Source: Streptomyces griseus (lineage in GTDB: Bacteria; Actinomycetota; Actinomycetes; Streptomycetales; Streptomycetaceae). From it: a stretch of 64,000 bases of DNA. Positions 16,925 through 24,579 of the stretch are shown here, one piece after another. A program made the translations under genes and the position numbers. How positions within the stretch are numbered: the first letter of the stretch is position 1; each line of letters opens with the position of its first letter. The stretch covers positions 1-64,000 of the forward strand of contig NZ_UAVD01000012.1 in the NCBI RefSeq assembly GCF_900460065.1, given 5' to 3'. The notes under the pieces were generated by a model that had not been told where the DNA came from, ran no database searches, and worked only from the letters and a program-made list of their open reading frames with translations.

Positions 16925-17935
16925 GTGCGGAAATTCTGGGTGTTCGGTGGCATCGGCGTCGGCATGGTCATGTGCTTCCTGGCGCTGCTCGTCGTCGGTA
17001 CGTACTCCGCCGCCGCCGGGCTCGCCGGGTCGGGGGGCGGCGGTGCCGTCGCGCTGGCCAAGGGGGCGGTCCCGGCGCGGTTCCAGCCGCTGGTGCAGAA
17101 GTGGGGCAACCTCTGCCCCGCCATCAACCCGGCCCTGCTGGCGGCGCAGTTGTACCAGGAGAGCGGCTGGAACCCGCGGGCGCAGAGCCACGCCGCCGCG
17201 CAGGGCATCGCCCAGTTCATCCCCGGTACGTGGGCCACGCACGGGATCGACGGCAACGGCGACGGCAAGCGGGACGTGTGGGACCCCGCCGACGCGATCC
17301 CCTCGGCCGCCTCGTACGACTGCGAGCTCGCCGGGTACGTGAAGAAGGTGCCGGGCGACCCGACGAGCAACATGCTCGCCGCGTACAACGCGGGCGCCTA
17401 CGCGGTGATCAAGTACGGCGGCGTCCCGCCGTACCGGGAGACGCAGAACTACGTCAAGATCATCCGCTCGTTGGAGAAGAGTTTCGCCCGGCCCGTCGGC
17501 CGTGTCGCGCCCTCCCGGCAGGCCGCCGGGGCCATCTACTTCGCGCAGAAGAAGCTCGGCACGCCGTATCTGTGGGGCGGCAACGGTACGCCCGAGCAGC
17601 AGGGCCGGTTCGACTGCTCGGGGCTGACCCAGGCCGCGTACCGGACCGTCGGCATCGAACTGCCGCGCGTCGCCAACGACCAGTACAACGCGGGGCCGCA
17701 CCCCTCGCGGGACGAGCTGCTCCCGGGGGATCTGGTGTTCTTCTCCGACGACCTCACCAACTCGCGGGCGATCCGGCACGTCGGGCTGTACGTCGGGGGC
17801 GGCTATATGATCAACGCGCCGTTCACCGGAGCGGTCATCCGGTTCGACAAGATCGATACGCCGGACTACTTCGGTGCGACACGGGTCACCAAGGACGGCG
17901 CCGCCGCCCTTCCGACAGATCTCCCCACAGGGTGA
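16925..17935 (+). CDS. Bifunctional cell-wall hydrolase: lytic transglycosylase plus NlpC/P60 peptidase (CwlT/TcpG-like)
   Basis: 336 aa. One N-terminal membrane anchor or signal (about 5-28) precedes an SLT-type lytic transglycosylase domain (about 55-190). Its catalytic Glu is in LYQESGWNP, with AAQGIAQFIPGTW and NMLAAYNAGA landmarks. An NlpC/P60 domain (about 205-325) has Cys in FDCSGLTQAAY and His in IRHVGLYVGGG. This pairing is the same as in CwlT of ICEBs1 and similar Gram-positive T4SS muramidases, which open the wall for the channel. The GTG at 16925 has a GATGGT box six nt upstream and could be leaderless. Confidence 0.92.
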   Translation: MRKFWVFGGIGVGMVMCFLALLVVGTYSAAAGLAGSGGGGAVALAKGAVPARFQPLVQKWGNLCPAINPALLAAQLYQESGWNPRAQSHAAAQGIAQFIPGTWATHGIDGNGDGKRDVWDPADAIPSAASYDCELAGYVKKVPGDPTSNMLAAYNAGAYAVIKYGGVPPYRETQNYVKIIRSLEKSFARPVGRVAPSRQAAGAIYFAQKKLGTPYLWGGNGTPEQQGRFDCSGLTQAAYRTVGIELPRVANDQYNAGPHPSRDELLPGDLVFFSDDLTNSRAIRHVGLYVGGGYMINAPFTGAVIRFDKIDTPDYFGATRVTKDGAAALPTDLPTG

Positions 17936-18390
17936 CGGATGTCTCCCCGATACCGGCTCCCGCACCCTGCCCGGTGTCGGTCCGCGTCTCCCGTGCGGGT
18001 GTTCGGGCCGGGGAGGCCGGGGACTCCGGGGCTTCCGGAGCGGCCACGGGCGCTGACGGACAGTCGGCCGCGGTCGGAACTCTCCGTGAAGCCTGGGCCC
18101 TGAGCTGCGATGACGAGTCACTCTTCGATAACGTCATGGTGATCATTCGGTGGAGAGCGGAACGCACACGACTGGCGGGCCGTTCCCTGGACAGGGGACG
18201 GGAACGGCATGCGCACCGACCACGCGTCGCGGTGATGCGGTAGTGAGGCAGTACGGCGATGCGGTGATGCAGTACGGCGATGCTGTGCAGTGCGGTAGCG
18301 GACAGCACCGGACACGGGGGTTCGACCACGGCGGCGGGCAAGGACGCGCGTCGCAGCAGAAGAAGCAGACAAGGCAAGGGGCCGCAGCAG
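17936..18390. other. Intergenic region with short direct repeats
   Basis: About 455 bp with no gene I can support. GCAGTACGGCGATGC occurs at 18248-18262 and 18269-18283 (period 21 bp), within a stretch also rich in GCGGTGATGC. A+T-richer sequence near 18110-18150 (TTCGATAACGTCATGG) may carry the promoter of the PAP2 gene downstream. Confidence 0.6.
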
Positions 18391-19122
18391 ATGGCTGGAC
18401 TCGAACTCGACGGGTCGAACCCGGACGTCAGTCTGCTCTACGACATCAACGGTCTCGCGAAGGCCGCTCCGACCTGGTTCGACCGGGTCATGGAGTTCGT
18501 CGGCGAGTACGGGATCATGTTCGGCCTGGTGCTGCTGGGCCTGTGGTGCTGGTGGAGCATGCGCAAGCGCGGGACGGCCGAGGACTCGGTGACGGCTGCC
18601 GCCGCCATCGTCTGGGCGCCGCTCGCCGCCGCCATCGCGATCCTCATCAACGTCCCGATCCGCGGTTTCGTCGAACGGCCCCGCCCGTTCAACGACCACG
18701 AAGGCCTTGAGGTCCTGATCCACGGCAAGACGGACTTCTCGTTCGTCAGTGACCACTCCACCCTGGCCATGGGCATCGCCGTCGGCATCTTCGTGGCGAA
18801 CCGGAAGTTCGGCCTCTACGCGATCGGCCTCGCGATCTTCGCCGGTTTCAGCCGGATCTACATGGGCGTCCACTATCCGACCGACGTGATCGGCGGGTTC
18901 GCCCTCGGTACGGCCGTCACCCTGCTGCTGGCCCCGCTCGCCATGGCGCTGCTGACCCCGCTGATGGCGGCGGTCTCCCGCTCGCCGCGGGTGGGCTGGT
19001 TCGTCCGGTCGAAGAGCGCGCCCGTCGCGTACGCGGACGAGCACGGCGAGGCGATGGGCATCCCCGAGCCGCGCCCCGGTTCCGGCCGGGGCGACCCGGG
19101 GGAGAAGGACCTGGCCGCCTGA
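18391..19122 (+). CDS. PAP2-family phosphatase, membrane-bound
   Basis: 243 aa with about five membrane helices. The three phosphatase motifs are visible: KxxxxxxRP as FVERPRPF, SxxxSxH as SFVSDHSTLAMG, and the C-terminal SRxxxGxHxxxD as SRIYMGVHYPTDV. Such enzymes dephosphorylate lipid phosphates, for example undecaprenyl pyrophosphate or phosphatidic acid, at the outer membrane face. The ATG at 18391 follows AGGGG by 10 nt. The cytoplasmic tail of about 50 residues is charged. Confidence 0.92.
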   Translation: MAGLELDGSNPDVSLLYDINGLAKAAPTWFDRVMEFVGEYGIMFGLVLLGLWCWWSMRKRGTAEDSVTAAAAIVWAPLAAAIAILINVPIRGFVERPRPFNDHEGLEVLIHGKTDFSFVSDHSTLAMGIAVGIFVANRKFGLYAIGLAIFAGFSRIYMGVHYPTDVIGGFALGTAVTLLLAPLAMALLTPLMAAVSRSPRVGWFVRSKSAPVAYADEHGEAMGIPEPRPGSGRGDPGEKDLAA

Positions 19123-19133
19123 CGGGCTGCATA

Positions 19134-19223
19134 GGTTCCGTCGGTCCTGTCGGTCCCGTTGGTCCTGTCGGGTCCGTCGGTCCCGTTGGCTCTGTCGGTC
19201 CTGTCGGGTCCGTCGGTTTTCGT
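19134..19223. repeat. Ten degenerate 9-bp tandem repeats
   Basis: Ten copies of a 9-mer of the form GGTCC(T/C)GT(C/T) run head to tail directly after the PAP2 gene. Four-unit (36-bp) blocks are partly repeated as well. Read in one frame the block would encode Gly-Pro/Ser-Val triplets, but it is out of frame with the PAP2 gene and lies beyond its stop. It is probably a slippage-prone satellite. Confidence 0.9.
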
Positions 19224-19316
19224 GGATCGTGGTCGGCTTCGGTCGGCCTCGGTCCTGTCCCCGTGGACCTTCTCCCCCCGCCGCCTCTCCCCTTCCGCTG
19301 ATCGCACGGTTCTCCC

Positions 19317-19350
19317 GATCCCCCGGACGCCTCCGAGCGTCCGGGGGATC
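19317..19350. terminator. Strong terminator after the PAP2 gene
   Basis: Perfect 14-bp stem (GATCCCCCGGACGC / GCGTCCGGGGGATC) with a 6-nt loop, between the rightward PAP2 gene and the leftward small gene ending at 19395. It probably terminates both. Confidence 0.88.
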
Positions 19351-19394
19351 GTGCTCTGACCAGGTCCGGCGGACGGGCGGACGGGCGGGTGGTC

Positions 19395-19685
19395 TCAGGG
19401 GGTGGAGACGTGTTTCGCGGCGTCGGTACGGGCCAGGTCCCGGGACCTGCGCGCCGGCCCCGACCAGCCGCAGGTGCAGCGGGCCAGACAGAACGAGCCG
19501 CGTTCGATCGTCGTGGCGCTGTGCCCGGGCGGCGGACCGGGTGGGGGAGCGGAGGCGGAGGGGGACACGGGCCCCGGGGCGACGGGGGCCAGGACCGCGA
19601 AGGGGACGGCCGGGGGAGCCGGGGCCGTCCGGGCGCGGGTGCGGGGGGCGGTGGTGCGGGCCGTGGCGGGGGGATCCTCATGCAC
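19395..19685 (-). CDS. Small conserved-looking protein with CTCGW motif
   Basis: 96 aa. The N-terminal half is low-complexity Pro/Ala/Thr. The C-terminal third (RGSFCLARCTCGWSGPARRS, then DLARTDAAKHV) is unlike random frame and resembles a small Streptomyces family with Cys/Trp/His residues that could bind metal. No function known. The GTG start has TACCGT six nt upstream, a leaderless-type promoter. It is bounded by the terminator at 19317-19350. Confidence 0.6.
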   Translation of the reverse strand: MHEDPPATARTTAPRTRARTAPAPPAVPFAVLAPVAPGPVSPSASAPPPGPPPGHSATTIERGSFCLARCTCGWSGPARRSRDLARTDAAKHVSTP

Positions 19686-19886
19686 CCGACCACGGTACTG
19701 GCCACGGGCGGCGAACGGGGGCCGAGCCCGGGCTTCCGCCCTGGGAGGGAAGCCCGGGGCGTCGCACTCCGTGCTCCTCCGCCGCGCCGCGACGCACCGG
19801 GGGCGCGTGACGGGGGGCGGCGGCGGTCGTTATGCGGGGCGGGTGAGGGCTCGGGCCGGGCGGTAGTCGTTGGGGGTTGGCAGGCG

Positions 19887-20765
19887 ATGGTGGTGCAGCA
19901 GTACAGGGACGGAGGCAGGGCCCGTACCGTTCGCGCCCTCGCCGCCGCCGGAGTGATCGCGGTCAGCGCCGGGTGTCTCGGCGGGGAGGCGGGGAGCGGC
20001 GCGAGCGACGGTTCCGGGCGGCGCTCCGTGGCCGCGGACCGTCCGCTCGATCTCCTCGGTCAGGCGGCGGACGTCCTCGTGGAGGCGGGTGGCGCCGAGA
20101 CCCGTACGTCGATGGAGACGGCGGCCGGCGGGACGCGGGTGACGATCCGGGGGCAGGGTTCGTACGACTTCCGCCGGCAGCTGGGGCGGCTGAAGGTGGT
20201 GCTGCCCGAGGAGGCCGCGGGCGGGGACGGACACCGGCCGATCACCGAGCTGCTGGCCCCCGGGGCGCTGTACATGAAGAACCGCGGCGCCGGGGTGCCC
20301 GACGACAAGTGGGTCAGGATCGACACGACCGCCCTCAAGGACGGCAACCTCCTCACCGGCGGGGTCACCGACCCGATGGCGGCGGCCGAACTGCTGCGCG
20401 GCGCGGCCGATGTGAGCTACGCGGGGAAGTCCGAGCTGGCCGGGGTGGCGGTGCACCACTACCGGGGGGTCGCGGATCTGGGCCGGGCGGCCCGGGCCGC
20501 GTCGCCGCAGTCGCGCGGGGCGCTGAGCGCGGCGGCGAAAGGGTTCAGCAAGGACACCGTCCCGTTCGACGCCTACCTGGACGAGGACGGCCGGCTGCGG
20601 AAGGTGCGGCACCGGTTCACCTTCTCCGCGGACGGACCGGGCTCCGCCGAGGGCCCGGAGGTGTCGGTGGTGTCGACGCTGCTGCTGTACGGGTTCGGGC
20701 TGCCGGTCACCGTGACGCTGCCGGACGAGGACGCCATCTACACCGGCGAGATCCGGCAGGGGTGA
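19887..20765 (+). CDS. Secreted lipoprotein (LppX/LprG-like fold possible)
   Basis: 292 aa. A basic N-terminus, hydrophobic core and lipobox VSAGC (about residue 31) mark a lipoprotein. The body has features of the mycobacterial LppX/LprAFG type, such as GQGSYDFRRQLGRLKVVL, ELLAPGALYMKN, DDKWVRIDT and YLDEDGRLRKVRHRFTF. These folds carry lipids or hydrophobic ligands at the cell surface. The ATG at 19887 was chosen because it places the positive charges directly before the signal core. It stands alone, with no operon partner. Confidence 0.82.
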   Translation: MVVQQYRDGGRARTVRALAAAGVIAVSAGCLGGEAGSGASDGSGRRSVAADRPLDLLGQAADVLVEAGGAETRTSMETAAGGTRVTIRGQGSYDFRRQLGRLKVVLPEEAAGGDGHRPITELLAPGALYMKNRGAGVPDDKWVRIDTTALKDGNLLTGGVTDPMAAAELLRGAADVSYAGKSELAGVAVHHYRGVADLGRAARAASPQSRGALSAAAKGFSKDTVPFDAYLDEDGRLRKVRHRFTFSADGPGSAEGPEVSVVSTLLLYGFGLPVTVTLPDEDAIYTGEIRQG

Positions 20766-21052
20766 GGGTGGCGGGGCGACGGGACGGCCGGGGCGGCGTC
20801 GGCGCCGACGGCCGGGACAGGCCGCGGTGCGGCGGCGCGTCCGGATCGGGCCGCCGCGAGGCTTCCGGGACGGGATCGTGCGGTGTGTCCGGGGCGGGCC
20901 GATGGGGGCGGCCGGGTCGGGCCGGGGGTGGGGTCGGTTGGGAGGGGGCGTGAAATGGTCCGTCCGTGCCATGCGCGGTCGGTGTCGCGTTGCCTAGGCT
21001 GGGAGGCCGGTGTGCCAGGGGCCTGTGACGGCCGGAAGACGGCAGAGATGAG

Positions 21053-21256
21053 GTGACGCAGGTGGTGGCGCTCAGCGCTCCGAACGCTCAGGACTGTGTG
21101 GCCCTCGCCGAGATCGAGCTGTGCGGCGAGCTGATGATCGCCGCGTCGGCGGCGGGCGAGGAACGCCTCAGTCCCGACCGGATCGACGAAGTGCTCGACG
21201 TGCGCGGTGCGGAGTGCTGGGCGGCGGTCCCCCGGCAGGCCGCTCGCCGGGGGTGA
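21053..21256 (+). CDS. Small conserved hypothetical protein
   Basis: 67 aa. It reads VTQVVALSAPNAQDCVALAE then IELCGELMIAASAAGEERLS, with a helical, acidic core (LSPDRIDEVLDV). It is probably cytosolic and of unknown role. The GTG follows a GATGAGG purine stretch, and TAGGCT at 20995-21000 is a plausible -10 box. It converges on csoR, 42 bp away. An earlier ATG at 21048 is closed at once by a stop. Confidence 0.75.
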   Translation: MTQVVALSAPNAQDCVALAEIELCGELMIAASAAGEERLSPDRIDEVLDVRGAECWAAVPRQAARRG

Positions 21257-21298
21257 CGCCCCTTCCCTCCGCACCGCCACCGCTCACGGGGCGGCGCC

Positions 21299-21682
21299 TC
21301 AGGTGCGGAGCAGACGGGCGATGGCCTTGGTGGCCTCCTCGACCTTCGCGTCGATCTCCTCGCCGCCCTTGACGGCCGCGTCGGCGACACAGTGGCGCAG
21401 GTGCTCCTCCAGCAGCTGGAGGGCGAAGGACTGGAGCGCCTTGGTGGATGCCGACACCTGGGTGAGTATGTCGATGCAGTAGACGTCCTCGTCGACCATG
21501 CGCTGGAGGCCGCGGATCTGGCCCTCGATGCGGCGGAGCCGTTTGAGGTGCTCGTCCTTCTGGTGGTGGTAGCCGTGAATGCCGCGGTCGTGGTCGGTGA
21601 CGATGTCCACAGAAGCGGCCTCCCCCGCGTCCGGGGCCGCCACGCCCGCCGATTCCGTCCCTGTGGTCCCGGTCGTCGTCAT
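21299..21682 (-). CDS. csoR: CsoR-family copper-sensing transcriptional repressor
   Basis: 127 aa. The DUF156/CsoR four-helix core follows a disordered N-terminus of about 35 residues. The metal ligands of Cu(I)-sensing CsoR are present: Cys in DVYCIDI, and His and Cys in HLRHCV, spaced H-x3-C. LKRLRRIEGQIRGLQRMV is the family signature. It should repress copper-export genes and itself until Cu(I) binds. An inverted repeat at 21839-21855 upstream is the likely operator. From memory, the S. coelicolor ortholog SCO4136 is a studied CsoR. Confidence 0.93.
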   Translation of the reverse strand: MTTTGTTGTESAGVAAPDAGEAASVDIVTDHDRGIHGYHHQKDEHLKRLRRIEGQIRGLQRMVDEDVYCIDILTQVSASTKALQSFALQLLEEHLRHCVADAAVKGGEEIDAKVEEATKAIARLLRT

Positions 21683-21838
21683 CTGCGTCCTCCCGTTGCT
21701 GTCCTCTGAGTGTCCCTGCGGGTAAGTGTCCCCGCCGGAGGGCGGAAATGCGGAACCCCTGACCCGCTGTTGTCCCGTGGGGGCCGTACCGGACGGTTCC
21801 GCCGCCCTGTACCGCACCCGTCGCACCGTGCCCCATGG

Positions 21839-21855
21839 ATACCCCTGCCGGGTAT
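21839..21855. promoter_or_regulatory. Candidate CsoR operator
   Basis: ATACCC-CTGCC-GGGTAT, an inverted repeat with 6-bp arms and the G/C-tract flanked by AT that is typical of CsoR operators (TACCCC..GGGGTA). It lies about 157 bp upstream of the csoR start on a locally AT-rich segment. Autoregulation is inferred. Confidence 0.65.
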
Positions 21856-21935
21856 ATCGTAACGAATCCTGCCGAACCGTGACCGGGGGTCCGTGCTGAT
21901 CGGCCTGTTCGATGGGCGACACTGAAGAACGCCGG

Positions 21936-21965
21936 TTAGCCGTGGCCGGATGATGCGCCTAGCAT
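21936..21965 (+). promoter_or_regulatory. Probable promoter of DUF47-pit operon
   Basis: TTAGCC (21936-21941) and TAGCAT (21960-21965) are separated by 18 bp, in front of a GAGG ribosome site and the GTG at 22003. The resulting leader would be about 30 nt. Confidence 0.5.
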
Positions 21966-22002
21966 CAGCCTGACCGAATCCAGAGCATCCCGAGGACCCC
22001 AC

Positions 22003-22623
22003 GTGCGCTTTCGTCTGACCCCCAGGGAGACGAGCTTCTACGACATGTTCTCCGCATCCGCGGACAACATTGTCACGGGCTCGAAACTCCTGATGGAACT
22101 GCTCGGGGCGGATTCTGCCTCCCGAGTCGAGATCGCGGAGCGTATGCGGGCAGCGGAGCACGCGGGGGACGATGCCACCCACGCGATCTTCCACCAGCTG
22201 AACTCCTCCTTCATCACGCCGTTCGACCGCGAGGACATCTACAACCTGGCGTCCTCGCTCGACGACATCATGGACTTCATGGAGGAGGCCGTCGACCTGG
22301 TCGTCCTCTACCAGGTCCAGGAGCTCCCCAAGGGTGTCGAGCAGCAGATCGAGGTGCTGGCCCGGGCGGCGGAACTGACCGCCGAGGCCATGCCGGGGCT
22401 GCGGACCATGGACAACCTCACGGAGTACTGGATCGAGGTCAACCGGCTGGAGAACCAGGCCGACCAGATCCACCGCAAGCTGCTGGCCCACCTCTTCAAC
22501 GGCAAGTACGACGCCATGGAGGTGCTGAAGCTCAAGCAGATCGTGGATGTGCTGGAAGAGGCGGCTGACGCGTTCGAGCACGTCGCCAACACCGTGGAGA
22601 CCATCGCGGTCAAGGAGTCCTGA
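22003..22623 (+). CDS. DUF47 (PhoU-like) protein, Pit accessory protein
   Basis: 206 aa, all helical, with PhoU-like acidic metal-binding motifs: NSSFITPFDREDIYNLASSL in the first half and VNRLENQADQIHRKL in the second. DUF47 proteins are encoded with Pit transporters and are thought to control phosphate uptake. The GTG start follows GAGG by 7 nt. The stop is 5 nt before the pit start, so the two are one operon. Confidence 0.92.
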   Translation: MRFRLTPRETSFYDMFSASADNIVTGSKLLMELLGADSASRVEIAERMRAAEHAGDDATHAIFHQLNSSFITPFDREDIYNLASSLDDIMDFMEEAVDLVVLYQVQELPKGVEQQIEVLARAAELTAEAMPGLRTMDNLTEYWIEVNRLENQADQIHRKLLAHLFNGKYDAMEVLKLKQIVDVLEEAADAFEHVANTVETIAVKES

Positions 22624-22628
22624 ACCTC

Positions 22629-23627
22629 GTGGACACCTTTGCGCTGATCGTGACCATCGGTGTCGCGCTCGGCTTCACGTATACGAACGGCTTCCACGAC
22701 TCGGCGAACGCCATCGCCACCTCGGTCTCCACCCGGGCGCTGACCCCGCGTGCGGCTCTGGCGATGGCCGCGGTGATGAACCTCGCAGGCGCCTTCCTGG
22801 GCCAGGGGGTCGCCAAGACCGTCAGCGAGGGCCTGATCGCGACGCCCGTGGGGCAGAAGGGGATGGGGATCCTGTTCGCGGCGCTGGTCGGCGCGATCAT
22901 CTGGAACCTGATCACCTGGTACTACGGTCTCCCCTCCTCGTCCTCGCACGCCCTGTTCGGCGGCATGGTCGGGGCGGCGCTGGCCGGCGGCACGGACGTC
23001 ATCTGGTCCGGCGTGCTGGAGAAGATCGTCATCCCGATGTTCCTCTCCCCGTTCATCGGCCTGATCGTCGGCTATCTGGTGATGGTCGGCATCATGTGGA
23101 TGTTCCGGAAGGCCAACCCGCACAAGGCCAAGCGCGGCTTCCGGATCGCGCAGACGGTCTCGGCGGCGGGCATGGCGCTCGGCCACGGCCTCCAGGACGC
23201 GCAGAAGACGATGGGCATCGTCGTGATGGCCCTGGTCATCGCGGACATCGAGGGCCCCAACGACGAGATCCCCGTCTGGGTCAAGATCGCCTGTGCCGTG
23301 ATGCTCTCCCTCGGTACGTACGCGGGTGGCTGGCGCATCATGCGGACCCTCGGCCGCAAGATCATCGAGCTGGACCCGCCGCAGGGCTTCGCGGCGGAGA
23401 CGACCGGCGCCTCGATCATGTTCGGTTCGGCGTTCCTGTTCCACGCGCCGATCTCGACGACGCACGTCATCACCTCCGCGATCATGGGTGTCGGGGCCAC
23501 CAAGCGCGTGAGCGCGGTCCGCTGGGGCGTCGCGAAGAACATCATCCTCGGCTGGTTCATCACCATGCCGGCCGCGGCGCTGGTCGCCGCGCTGAGCTAC
23601 GGAGCGGTTTTCCTGCTGTTCGGCTGA
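22629..23627 (+). CDS. pit: Low-affinity inorganic phosphate transporter, PiT family
   Basis: 332 aa with about ten membrane helices. The two PiT signatures are present: GFTYTNGFHDSANAIATSVS near the N-terminus, and the repeat near the C-terminus (GSAFLFHAPISTTHVITSAI). Asn/Asp-containing loops and the PSSSSHAL motif (about 100) are typical. It carries metal-phosphate by proton symport when phosphate is plentiful. It lies tail to tail with pstB. Confidence 0.95.
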   Translation: MDTFALIVTIGVALGFTYTNGFHDSANAIATSVSTRALTPRAALAMAAVMNLAGAFLGQGVAKTVSEGLIATPVGQKGMGILFAALVGAIIWNLITWYYGLPSSSSHALFGGMVGAALAGGTDVIWSGVLEKIVIPMFLSPFIGLIVGYLVMVGIMWMFRKANPHKAKRGFRIAQTVSAAGMALGHGLQDAQKTMGIVVMALVIADIEGPNDEIPVWVKIACAVMLSLGTYAGGWRIMRTLGRKIIELDPPQGFAAETTGASIMFGSAFLFHAPISTTHVITSAIMGVGATKRVSAVRWGVAKNIILGWFITMPAAALVAALSYGAVFLLFG

Positions 23628-23670
23628 GCCGCCGGTGCGCGTGATCCGGCGGGGCAGGTTACACGTGTGG

Positions 23671-23706
23671 GTCCGCCCCCGTTCTCGTACGAGAACGGGG
23701 GCGGAC
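23671..23706. terminator. 36-bp perfect palindrome, bidirectional terminator
   Basis: GTCCGCCCCCGTTCTCGT is followed directly by its exact reverse complement, so the whole 36 bp is a palindrome, followed by CCTTTCG. It sits between the convergent pit and pstB genes and should stop transcription from both sides. Confidence 0.9.
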
Positions 23707-23763
23707 CCTTTCGCCTTGTGGTGGCACCGCCATGCAGCACCGCAAGGCTGTCTGTGGGGTGGC

Positions 23764-24540
23764 TCAGCCGAAGCGGCCGGAGATGTAGTCCTCGGTGGCC
23801 TGGACCGACGGGTTGGAGAAGATCCGCTCCGTCTCGTCGATCTCGATGAGCCGGCCGGGCTTGCCGACCGCCGCGAGGTTGAAGAACGCGGTGCGGTCCG
23901 AGACGCGGGCCGCCTGCTGCATGTTGTGCGTCACGATGACGATCGTGAAGCGCTCCTTCAGCTCGCCGATCAGGTCCTCGATGGCGAGCGTCGAGATCGG
24001 GTCCAGCGCCGAGCACGGCTCGTCCATCAGCAGGACCTGCGGCTCGACCGCGATGGCGCGGGCGATGCACAGGCGCTGCTGCTGGCCGCCGGAGAGGCCG
24101 GAGCCGGGCTTGTTGAGGCGGTCCTTGACCTCGTTCCAGAGGTTCGCGCCGCGCAGGGACCGCTCCACGATGTCGTTGAGCTCGCTCTTGCGGTAGCTGC
24201 CGTTCAGCCGCAGCCCCGCCGCCACGTTGTCGAAGATCGACATGGTGGGGAAGGGGTTGGGCCGCTGGAAGACCATGCCGACCGTGCGGCGCACGGTGAC
24301 CGGGTCGACGTTGGCGTCGTAGAGGTTCTCGTCGTCCAGCAGCACCTTGCCCTCGACGCGACCGCCGGGGGTCACCTCGTGCATCCGGTTCAGGGTGCGC
24401 AGGAAGGTGGACTTGCCGCAGCCGGAGGGGCCGATGAAGGCGGTCACGGAGCGGGGCTCCACGGTCATCGAGATGTCCTCGATGGCCTTGTGGCTGCCGT
24501 AGAAGGCGTTGAGGCCGCTGATGTCGATGCGCTTGGCCAT
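23764..24540 (-). CDS. pstB: Phosphate ABC transporter ATP-binding protein PstB
   Basis: 258 aa. Walker A is GPSGCGKST, the signature is LSGGQQQR, Walker B is [13 protein letters not shown] and the switch His is in [30 protein letters not shown] and VFQRPNPFP are diagnostic of PstB. The ATG at 24540 gives the family N-terminus MAKRID; a GTG three codons upstream is possible. It is the last gene of pstS-C-A-B and imports phosphate at high affinity with PstC/PstA. Confidence 0.97.
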   Translation of the reverse strand: MAKRIDISGLNAFYGSHKAIEDISMTVEPRSVTAFIGPSGCGKSTFLRTLNRMHEVTPGGRVEGKVLLDDENLYDANVDPVTVRRTVGMVFQRPNPFPTMSIFDNVAAGLRLNGSYRKSELNDIVERSLRGANLWNEVKDRLNKPGSGLSGGQQQRLCIARAIAVEPQVLLMDEPCSALDPISTLAIEDLIGELKERFTIVIVTHNMQQAARVSDRTAFFNLAAVGKPGRLIEIDETERIFSNPSVQATEDYISGRFG

Positions 24541-24579
24541 GGGAATCACTGCTTCTTTCGGGAGGTCGCTGTGGCCGCG

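Larger units (their letters stand above)
21683..22002. other. Divergent csoR / DUF47-pit promoter region
   Basis: 320 bp between the two divergent starts. It contains the CsoR-type inverted repeat (21839-21855), annotated separately, and the promoter for the rightward operon near 21936-21965. I see no gene. Confidence 0.7.

Noticed and set aside
5597..17935. Integrative conjugative element or plasmid insertion
   Set aside because: No integrase, relaxase, replication gene, tRNA or direct att repeats; composition equals that of flanking core genes.
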